From Claveliimonas sp034178805 (GTDB taxonomy: Bacteria > Bacillota > Clostridia > Lachnospirales > Lachnospiraceae), in assembly GCF_050314255.1 (NCBI RefSeq), contig NZ_JBNPMZ010000002.1, positions 208,526 to 272,525 of the forward strand: DNA of 64,000 nucleotides, in the 5' to 3' direction. A program made the position numbers and the translations under genes. Under the pieces are notes generated by a model, which was not told the origin of the DNA, made no database searches, and saw nothing but the letters and a program-made list of their open reading frames with translations. This document shows, piece by piece, positions 45,324 to 51,745 of the stretch (positions are counted from its first letter, which is position 1; each line of letters begins with the position of its first letter).

Positions 45324-45614
45324 CTACAAAACCAATACATCCTCTACCGCAATTCCACGTTCTACACCTATACTTTCAACTTTTGTTTTATATTTGTTCC
45401 CCAAATAATAAAACCTCAAACTATCTACTTCTGTGTCAATAATATCCGACAGTACTGATTTTAACTTTACGCATTGCGCATTATCAAGCACACACTCAAA
45501 TACAGAATTCTGTACACGTCTTCCATAATTTACACATTGTTTTGCAACTTTTCTTAACCGGGCTTTTCCCGCGGATGTTTCTGTATTTACATCATATGTA
45601 ATTAGTACTAACAT
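45324..45614 (-). CDS. cas2: CRISPR-associated endonuclease Cas2
   Basis: About 96 residues starting at ATG 45614, giving the canonical N-terminus MLVLITYDVNTETSAGKARL with the active-site Asp at position 8. The family segment YGRRVQNSVFECVLD follows. A longer upstream frame overlaps cas1 and is not used. With Cas1 and Cas4 it forms the adaptation complex. It starts 11 bases after cas1 ends. Confidence 0.96.
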   Translation of the reverse strand: MLVLITYDVNTETSAGKARLRKVAKQCVNYGRRVQNSVFECVLDNAQCVKLKSVLSDIIDTEVDSLRFYYLGNKYKTKVESIGVERGIAVEDVLVL

Positions 45615-45625
45615 AAAATATAGCC

Positions 45626-46657
45626 TCACTTCCATAAAAAAGGCGGATAAGCATCTAAGTCTCCTCTTAAATATCTGGCCAACAGCATAGACTGGACATA
45701 AGGAATCATTCCCCACTCAACCTTTTCCTTCAAAAAAGGATGTGTAAGAATTTCACGTTTTTTATTCTGCCATTCCACTAACACAGTTTTTCTGGTTTCA
45801 TCATTCATCAAAACTGCACCATTTTCTTTTTTCTTAAATCCTTTTCCTGAAATCATTTTCTTATTAATCAAAGACACTACAAACCGGTCTGCAAGAACCG
45901 GGCGCAATTCCTCAATTAAATCCAATGACAATGAAACTCGTCCTGGGCGCTCAGTATGAAAACATCCCACATATGGATCCAGACCAACTGTTTCCAATGC
46001 AGAAGTAATGGTGTTAGTCAATAACGTATACACAAACGAAAGTAATGCATTAACATTATCCGTTGGCGGGCGCTTTGTTCTTCCTTGAAAGAAAAAGTCT
46101 TTTTTCTGTTGAAGAATCAATTCGTCAAAAACTCCAAAATATATTTGAGCCGCCTGACCTTCAAATCCCCGTAACTGTTCCTTAGACTGACAATCCTTCA
46201 CATAATTTAATGAATTCTTCAGATTTTCTGATGCCTCTTTCATTTTCTCAACATCTACCTGCAGACTATGGTCCCGTGTTGCTCTCTCCAACACCCATCT
46301 TGCATTATAGATTTTTCCAATAATACAATTCTTTGCAACATTCAAGCTGGTTTCATCATTCAGAAAACTCCTATATTGCTGTTCTCTTAAAATCACATTT
46401 CCTTTGACTTTTCCACTTACCCTTGCTAAAAATTTCCCCTGAGGCGACAAATAACATAAAGAAATATTTCTGTCTGCACATGCTCCCATCAGTGCCGGAC
46501 TTGTCCCTCTATATCCGAACGTAACAATTCCTTCCAGATTATGAAGTGGAATTCTTCCTTTCTCGCACCCGTTCTCTGAAACAACTATATTTTCCCCGTC
46601 AAGAGACAAATAACTATCTTCTGATGTAATATACAATGTATTCAACAATTTTTTCAC
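45626..46657 (-). CDS. cas1: CRISPR-associated integrase Cas1 (type I-C)
   Basis: A 343-residue Cas1. The N-terminal beta domain begins KKLLNTLYITSEDSYLSLDG. The catalytic helical domain holds Glu and His residues around SALETVGLDPYVGCFHTERP and SLSLDLIEELRPVLADRF. Size and order (cas4-cas1-cas2) match type I-C. It integrates new spacers at the leader end. Its start overlaps the cas4 stop by four bases. Confidence 0.97.
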   Translation of the reverse strand: MKKLLNTLYITSEDSYLSLDGENIVVSENGCEKGRIPLHNLEGIVTFGYRGTSPALMGACADRNISLCYLSPQGKFLARVSGKVKGNVILREQQYRSFLNDETSLNVAKNCIIGKIYNARWVLERATRDHSLQVDVEKMKEASENLKNSLNYVKDCQSKEQLRGFEGQAAQIYFGVFDELILQQKKDFFFQGRTKRPPTDNVNALLSFVYTLLTNTITSALETVGLDPYVGCFHTERPGRVSLSLDLIEELRPVLADRFVVSLINKKMISGKGFKKKENGAVLMNDETRKTVLVEWQNKKREILTHPFLKEKVEWGMIPYVQSMLLARYLRGDLDAYPPFLWK

Positions 46658-47316
46658 TGCAAATCCCCCAATGTCTGCTCAATATACTCATTAACCGAAG
46701 TAGCTTTTCCCATTTTAGGCATACATATATCCTTTAATGAACAAGAATGACATCGTTTACTATATTTCACTTTTGGAGTGTACTGATCTGCATAATATTG
46801 ATGCATTTCTTTCACCATATCTTTCACATGTTCCCTTAATTCATTAGTAAATTGAATAATCTCTCTTCTTCTTGTTTCTCCATAAAAAAGCGCACCTTCT
46901 GAAATATCCGTAGAAAACATTTCCTCCAAACACAAGGCTTGTGCTGTTAATTGTAGAATGTCTTCTTCAGACTCTTTGGGCTTCCCCTTTTTATATTCTA
47001 TCGGATATAGTTCAAAAAAGCCTCTATGCCCATACAGCTTTACCCCTTGTTCTTTTTTGTGAAATTCTACCACATCACATTCTCCACTTATTCCAAGTAA
47101 ACGTGAAGAAACCGGAAGTGCTCTTGTAATAAGCACATCCTTTCTCTTTTCCGTCAAATATGGATCATGCGCTTTTTTATGCATTAATTCTCCAATCACT
47201 GTATGTTCATTTTCCGCCCATTGTTGTTCAATATGAATCAATGCCCATTGTCTTCTGCAAAAGCTGAAATGTTGAATCCCTGAAATCATCAAATATTCAT
47301 CTTCTCTATATTCCAT
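46654..47316 (-). CDS. cas4: CRISPR-associated exonuclease Cas4
   Basis: A 220-residue Cas4. One Fe-S cysteine is in HFSFCRRQWALIHIEQQW at the N-terminus. The other three are in RCHSCSLKDICMPKMG near the C-terminus. The RecB-type nuclease residues are in GECDVVEFHKK and YPIEYKKGKPKE. In type I-C, Cas4 trims prespacers and selects the TTC PAM side. It overlaps cas7 and cas1 by 1-4 bases. Confidence 0.96.
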   Translation of the reverse strand: MEYREDEYLMISGIQHFSFCRRQWALIHIEQQWAENEHTVIGELMHKKAHDPYLTEKRKDVLITRALPVSSRLLGISGECDVVEFHKKEQGVKLYGHRGFFELYPIEYKKGKPKESEEDILQLTAQALCLEEMFSTDISEGALFYGETRRREIIQFTNELREHVKDMVKEMHQYYADQYTPKVKYSKRCHSCSLKDICMPKMGKATSVNEYIEQTLGDLQ

Positions 47317-48206
47317 TATATTTTCCTTATTAATTCCACTGTATCTGGTATCATATCTTCACATATATTAATCGTATAATCCTGATATTTTCTCGGATAT
47401 ACAACTTCTTCTCTCTTTTTTACGTCGACAGCGTCAAACAATTTATATGCCGGACAATCTCCCAGTTCCTTACTATGCTTAAACACAATTAATTCACGTA
47501 CAGCCATTTTTCCTCTCGCTGCAGAATGGTCGTTCTCAAACATATTTATAATAGCGTCCCACAAAAGTTCCAGATCATCTTCAGAAAATCCTGTCACTTT
47601 TCTGGCCAGATTTGCCGAAATATATCCTTCTGCCCGATACAAAGCATATGGAACAATATTTTTGCGTCCCATTTCTGTACTTTTATTCCCAGCATCTTTT
47701 TCAGTAGTAATCGCCACTCTGGTTATTGTTACTTCCTGACTTACAATCGGATCAATACTTCTGGCAAATCCAATCTGTACCGGCCCTCTTACCTGTCCAC
47801 AATTTAAATGCGCTGTCACAAATGTAGTCATGACCGCCCCAAATGTTCGGATATCATAAAAATTTCGACACATAAAATCCCTGATTTTTAAATCTGCACC
47901 TAGATCTTTTTTCTTCAAATCTTTTGAATTTACTTCTTTTAACCCAATATATTCAATTGCTCTGTTATCGCTTCTGTTAAGCGGAACATCTTCCTTAATA
48001 TATATATCATACCCCTGTTCGTCCTCTTTCACTGTCTCAATATAGTTTCTTATTTTACGTTTCAGACACACATCCGTAACCAGCCCGTATCCTGTCTCTG
48101 GGTCAATTCTCGGCATATTTCCCGCATCGGGATCTCCGTTTGGATTTCCATTTTCTACATCAAATAAAATCACAAATTCATATCTGTTTTTAATTACCTC
48201 ACTCAT
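47316..48206 (-). CDS. cas7: Cascade backbone protein Cas7 (Csd2)
   Basis: A 296-residue Cas7/Csd2 with the family start RYEFVILFDVENGNPNGDPD and GNMPRIDPETGYGLVTDVCL. This protein forms the crRNA-covering filament of the type I-C Cascade. It follows cas8c by 0-1 base. Confidence 0.97.
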   Translation of the reverse strand: MSEVIKNRYEFVILFDVENGNPNGDPDAGNMPRIDPETGYGLVTDVCLKRKIRNYIETVKEDEQGYDIYIKEDVPLNRSDNRAIEYIGLKEVNSKDLKKKDLGADLKIRDFMCRNFYDIRTFGAVMTTFVTAHLNCGQVRGPVQIGFARSIDPIVSQEVTITRVAITTEKDAGNKSTEMGRKNIVPYALYRAEGYISANLARKVTGFSEDDLELLWDAIINMFENDHSAARGKMAVRELIVFKHSKELGDCPAYKLFDAVDVKKREEVVYPRKYQDYTINICEDMIPDTVELIRKI

Positions 48207-49937
48207 TTATTCTTCCTCCTTCTTCTCATATAGTTTCTGTACTTGGTGATAATATCCTAAAATAAAACGCCCCTGTTCTTCTAATGTAAAGCTCTTAGGA
48301 AACTCTGTAACTTTTCCCAACAACTCTGCCAGTACTCCTTCAAAATATGCCCTTCTCCATTCTTTTTGTCTTCCTATTTTCCGAAGATGGCTGTTCTTTA
48401 ACTTCATCAAAATCGGAAAGACTGAAGCTGGATTTGCGCAAGCTGAATTGAAATATCTGTCCTTTATCGTTGCATTAATTTCCGGGTTGGCATCCTTCTG
48501 TATGTATTCGAGTATTGAAAAAATTCGCCCCAAAACATATGCCGTATCATTTGTTTCCTGATTTAATCCCACAAAATTCTCCTCCCTTTCTAATGACTTA
48601 TTCTGAATTAAATAAGCCTTTATAATTGCAGCTCGTCCCCATGTTATCCGCCCTTGTTCTGCTCGTATCCTTATCAATATATTGTTATAAAGGATTTCCG
48701 GATATCTTCCATTTTCTAAAATTGCTCTTAAAACCGCCCCCGGAAGATTTGGCATCGGCTTCTTGTCTTTGGATTTCTGATTAACAGTCTCATTTAGCAT
48801 ACTTCCCACGCCCAAATATTCCCGTTTTTCCCAGGATGGTTTCACCAATTCCATTCTTTCATAATGCAATTGAAGGTTATCCAGAATCTTTCCGAAACTG
48901 TCCTCATAAAAAAATCGAACTGCCAGTCTGGCTGCATTCGGCGCCAGACCTAAAATATAGAATTTCTGATCGACATTCACTTTGATACCATTAATATCAA
49001 TCGCTCTTTGTTCCTTAAAATTTTTGAAAATATTTTTTATGGTTTCCTGATTATCCTCCCGAGGCTCCAAGAATCCACTTAAAAGATCCTGATATATTTC
49101 CTCTCCGTCTTCTGCCCAAAAGACAACCGTCGTATCACCGAACTGAAAAACATAATCTCTTTGTGCCAAAAGGTAATTTAACGCTGTCGTATAAGCAAAC
49201 GCGGCATATTTTCCTACCGGTGCATTATAACTTTGCTCTTTTCCATAAGATTCAAATGCAGGTGCATTAAACGATACTAATGCCGCGCCACTGGATTGTG
49301 CTCCTTGTACACCTTTTATCGTCGAATGGATTCTTGCAATTTCATCTTTTCTTCCTGTAACAAGGCATGTCCCCGATGCTTTTCCTTCTTCCTGATTCAA
49401 AAAATTTTCCCATGCCGCATGTATCGCCCCATCGTCTTGCGCTTCTTTTTCATTCATTACAAAAATCAGATTGCTTCCATCTGTAATATCTTCCCAAATC
49501 TCTTTCAGCTTCTCATGCTCTTTTGCTTCCTCCGGATTCCATGTGCAGTAGAAATTTCTTACCGCTTCAGCCATCTCTCCGCTCACCGAGTTCAATATTT
49601 TTAAATGTTTCTCTTTGGAAGCCTCAAAACACTCCTGTACTCTTTTCCCATTTCCCGATTCGTCGACTCCCAAAATATATTTCGAATTATCACAAAGGAA
49701 ATTTGCCAACACACCTGACGAGCGAGAAACTGTTTGCGGAACCGTTCTGTATGCCGGTACCCATATCTTCGATTTTCCTCTTTCCGTTTCCTGCTTTAGG
49801 GTTATCACCCCTTTTATTCTACCATTCACATCCAGATTTAAAGCATAAGAGACTTTCGCCTGACACCAGCCTTGATTTGCAACTTTGTTATTTTCCAGTA
49901 GCGTTTCATAATACTCCACCAATGCCTGTAGAATCAT
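48207..49937 (-). CDS. cas8c: Cascade large subunit Cas8c (Csd1)
   Basis: A 576-residue Csd1/Cas8c. Recognisable segments are LQALVEYYETLLENNKVANQ at the start, VTGRKDEIARIHSTIKGVQG in the middle, and FILGYYHQVQKLYEKKEEE at the end. It recognises the PAM. In several type I-C systems an internal start inside cas8c yields the small subunit Cas11c, which is not annotated separately here. It overlaps cas5 by four bases. Confidence 0.97.
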   Translation of the reverse strand: MILQALVEYYETLLENNKVANQGWCQAKVSYALNLDVNGRIKGVITLKQETERGKSKIWVPAYRTVPQTVSRSSGVLANFLCDNSKYILGVDESGNGKRVQECFEASKEKHLKILNSVSGEMAEAVRNFYCTWNPEEAKEHEKLKEIWEDITDGSNLIFVMNEKEAQDDGAIHAAWENFLNQEEGKASGTCLVTGRKDEIARIHSTIKGVQGAQSSGAALVSFNAPAFESYGKEQSYNAPVGKYAAFAYTTALNYLLAQRDYVFQFGDTTVVFWAEDGEEIYQDLLSGFLEPREDNQETIKNIFKNFKEQRAIDINGIKVNVDQKFYILGLAPNAARLAVRFFYEDSFGKILDNLQLHYERMELVKPSWEKREYLGVGSMLNETVNQKSKDKKPMPNLPGAVLRAILENGRYPEILYNNILIRIRAEQGRITWGRAAIIKAYLIQNKSLEREENFVGLNQETNDTAYVLGRIFSILEYIQKDANPEINATIKDRYFNSACANPASVFPILMKLKNSHLRKIGRQKEWRRAYFEGVLAELLGKVTEFPKSFTLEEQGRFILGYYHQVQKLYEKKEEE

Positions 49938-50602
49938 CGAACCACCTCACAGTCTTTCAAATCGATAATTCCTTTTTTCATAATTGCCCTAAAAAACATA
50001 GGCTGGATATTCTCCGGATCCGAATAATCCAGATCATACAACATAAACCCTAAATCCCGTTCATCTTCATCCGCATAAGCTGTATGGATTTCCTCATCTT
50101 CGCACAAACAGAATCTTACCGGAAATTCTCTGCATCCAAAATATGGCGTATGGAAACACTCCCCTTTTCTTAATCTCCGCATAATAATGTCCTTAAATTT
50201 TCCAGGATTATCACTGATATTTGCCTTCTCCGTCATCTCAAAATGGGCTTCTATAACATATTCAACATTTCGAAGCAACATGGAAGATCTCTGTACAATT
50301 TCCGCTTTACTGCTAAGATAAAGCCTTTTAGGGGTTCCATTATATACCGGTAATACATTATTAGCTGATATCTTGCTTTTTACTTCATTTCTTCTGACAC
50401 TTGTAAATTGTATTGGTTTATTTACATAAATTCTATCAATAACCCATTTCATTCCGGGATGCCAGTAGACAGCTTCCAGAATTCCTCTGGCTGCCGATGG
50501 TGTCATAACATCATAAGAACATCTTTCCACTTTCATTTCCGGTCTGCTGAATAACGCATAGTCCCCCCATACTTTCACTTTTACACCTTTCGACATAGAC
50601 AT
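49934..50602 (-). CDS. cas5: Cas5 (Cas5d), crRNA-processing subunit
   Basis: A 222-residue Cas5d. Family stretches are VKVKVWGDYALFSRPEMKVE, SYDVMTPSAARGILEAVYWH and the FGCREFPVRF region. In type I-C there is no Cas6; Cas5 cuts the repeat below its stem to leave the 11-base 5' handle. AAAGGAG precedes two possible ATGs, at 50602 and 50596. It starts only 13 bases after the end of the toxin-partner gene, so it is probably on the same transcript. Confidence 0.96.
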   Translation of the reverse strand: MSMSKGVKVKVWGDYALFSRPEMKVERCSYDVMTPSAARGILEAVYWHPGMKWVIDRIYVNKPIQFTSVRRNEVKSKISANNVLPVYNGTPKRLYLSSKAEIVQRSSMLLRNVEYVIEAHFEMTEKANISDNPGKFKDIIMRRLRKGECFHTPYFGCREFPVRFCLCEDEEIHTAYADEDERDLGFMLYDLDYSDPENIQPMFFRAIMKKGIIDLKDCEVVR

Positions 50603-50615
50603 TCATCTCCTTTTA

Positions 50616-51056
50616 CTACAAAATCTCCCCTTTTCTATAACATGCTGCAATATAATCACGTGGCTGAAAGTAAAAGTCTGTATTGTAATCAGATATTTCC
50701 TCATCCATCCATGAATGATATACGTTCCAGATTCCTTCTACTATATCTTCATCTGAATAGCTGTCCTCAATCAGCCTTTCATAGACTTCTCCTATCGTCC
50801 AATAATCCGGTATTCGATATCTGCATTCTCCGACATTGTCAAAAGACCCTGATGTCATTTTACATTCATCTATAAATTCAGACGCCACTTTTTCTATTGG
50901 TTCACAGTGTAAGACATCAGAATACTCATAAATTCTCTCTAAAGTTTTATACCCCAGTTCGTCAAGTATTTCTCCTCTCCTTTTTTTCTGTATTCTTCCT
51001 AAATATTCAATCAAACTGCAAGTATAAAACAATTTACTATTATTCTTTGTGCCCAT
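50616..51056 (-). CDS. Partner of the DUF3990-like protein, possible antitoxin
   Basis: About 146 residues from ATG 51056 (GAGGA 6 bases upstream), overlapping the end of the ADP-ribosyltransferase-like gene by 17 bases. An earlier in-frame ATG at 51074 lacks a good ribosome binding site. The protein is acidic and helical: LFYTCSLIEYLGRIQKKRRG, SDVLHCEPIEKVASEFIDEC, YHSWMDEEISDYNTDFYF. From memory, similar unnamed proteins accompany DUF3990 genes in gut Clostridia and Bacteroidetes. Translational coupling and acidity suit an antitoxin or immunity role, but no experiment is known to me. It is followed 13 bases later by cas5. Confidence 0.7.
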   Translation of the reverse strand: MGTKNNSKLFYTCSLIEYLGRIQKKRRGEILDELGYKTLERIYEYSDVLHCEPIEKVASEFIDECKMTSGSFDNVGECRYRIPDYWTIGEVYERLIEDSYSDEDIVEGIWNVYHSWMDEEISDYNTDFYFQPRDYIAACYRKGEIL

Positions 51057-51507
51057 ATACTTCCTCACTTCCAAGAAACGTTAATGTGTTTAAAGCTGAA
51101 ATCGTATGAAAACTAATCTGATGGGTCGGATGATTAAATTTTGCCAATTCCCAAAATGCCGCCCGCGAGATTTTTTTATCAATAAAATTTTGCACATAAT
51201 TAAAAATTGCATCATCTGCCATCGGTCCCTCTACAATGTCAAATGTATGTGGTTTTCCCAATCTACATGCGACAATAAAATCCAACCATTCTTCCGTCAT
51301 CATATCAAATTTTAAATATTTCAATTCCGCATTTGGTACATATTCATACTTGTTTACATACCCCTTATGCCCATATCTGGTTGCCCAACGTTCTGCCTGA
51401 ATTTTATATTCGGTGCAATAAAATCCAAAATAGAAGTCCTTATTAAACACAGCTTTCCTTATTTCCGGATATTCTACTACCTCTTTGCTTCCATGATATA
51501 AAACCAT
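51040..51507 (-). CDS. DUF3990-like ADP-ribosyltransferase-fold protein, probable toxin
   Basis: About 155 residues. ATG 51507 lies 6 bases after AAAGGAG, better than the upstream ATG at 51522. Family signs are VLYHGSKEVVEYPEI at the start, KDFYFGFYCTEYKIQAERWA near residue 30, FDIVEGPMADDAIFNYVQNF near 90, and HQISFHTISALNTLTFL near the end. The H...Y-type arrangement fits the ADP-ribosyltransferase fold given to DUF3990. A protein of this kind would modify a host target, hence the toxin reading. It sits between cas3 and cas5 in cas orientation, an unusual place. Its promoter carries a TTC PAM-flanked match to a crRNA-like RNA encoded just upstream on the opposite strand. Confidence 0.8.
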   Translation of the reverse strand: MVLYHGSKEVVEYPEIRKAVFNKDFYFGFYCTEYKIQAERWATRYGHKGYVNKYEYVPNAELKYLKFDMMTEEWLDFIVACRLGKPHTFDIVEGPMADDAIFNYVQNFIDKKISRAAFWELAKFNHPTHQISFHTISALNTLTFLGSEEVYGHKE

Positions 51508-51538
51508 AATATCTCCTTTCATTGAATTTTATTTTTTC

Positions 51539-51573
51539 ATTTTTAATTATCATTATAATATAACAATATTCAT
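51539..51573 (+). promoter_or_regulatory. Predicted Cascade target site in the toxin promoter
   Basis: On the plus strand a TTC PAM (51536-51538) is followed by ATTTTTAATTATCATTA (51539-51555). This equals the first 17 bases after the crRNA-like handle at 51685 except position 6; position 18 also differs, and pairing fades after that. Positions 6 and 18 are multiples of six, the positions type I Cascade leaves unpaired. A full 35-base footprint would cover the toxin's predicted start and -10 element. The short match would be expected to allow binding but not cleavage. Confidence 0.8.
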
Positions 51574-51584
51574 AATATTGTCAA
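51555..51584 (-). promoter_or_regulatory. Promoter of the toxin module (and probably cas5-8c-7-4-1-2)
   Basis: On the minus strand a perfect -35 TTGACA (51584-51579) is followed by TATATT (51562-51557, 16-base spacing) or TATTAT (51560-51555, 18-base spacing). Transcription would start near 51548, leaving about 40 bases to the ATG. It is the only strong promoter I see between the cas3 terminator and cas5. Confidence 0.75.
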
Positions 51585-51647
51585 TACTTCTTGTACCATT
51601 TAATATCTTTTATCTTCTTTTATTTTTTAGTATCATATGATATATTG

Positions 51648-51740
51648 AAATAGTCTTTTGGATTCTCCAATTGTGGATTGAAATATTTTAAATTATCATT
51701 AAGTATTAAGGGAAAAGGGAAGTGCACAATGTACTTCCCT
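51648..51740 (+). ncRNA. crRNA-like antitoxin/regulator RNA (CreA/CreR-type candidate)
   Basis: Opposite strand to the cas genes. Bases 51653-51684 align without gaps to the 32-base repeat. All 15 positions outside the hairpin are identical (GTC and GTGGATTGAAAT), and only 3 of 17 inside it are. The hairpin is nevertheless kept: C-G at its base, two U-U mismatches, then TTGGA pairing with TCCAA around TTC. Cas5 should therefore still cut to release the handle TGGATTGAAAT (51674-51684). The guide starts at 51685 with ATTTTAAATTATCATTA and ends at a terminator hairpin (51716-51740). A TATGAT -10 (51636-51641) precedes it without a good -35. There is no second repeat. Confidence 0.8.
51716..51740. 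terminator. Bidirectional terminator between cas3 and the toxin module
   Basis: AGGGAAGT (51716-51723) pairs with ACTTCCCT (51733-51740), and the stem can extend by three further pairs. On the minus strand TTTTCCCTT follows, ending cas3 six bases after its stop. On the plus strand CTTTCTC follows, which could end the crRNA-like RNA. Confidence 0.75.
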
Positions 51741-51745
51741 CTTTC

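Noticed and set aside
45626..45716. Long form of Cas2 starting inside cas1
   Set aside because: The extra 34 residues do not fit the family; the canonical MLVLITYDV start lies at 45614.
51640..51651. A second repeat end (ATTGAAAT) upstream of the degenerate repeat, suggesting a two-repeat mini-array
   Set aside because: Its distance to the next repeat end is 33 bases, half a repeat-spacer unit, and the rest does not align (12 of 32). It overlaps the -10 element instead.
51539..51701. Plain antisense RNA control of the toxin mRNA by the opposite-strand RNA
   Set aside because: Only about 10 bases of the match would lie within the mRNA, the rest being upstream of the predicted start. A TTC PAM and an intact crRNA handle fit Cascade guidance better. 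It is not fully excluded.
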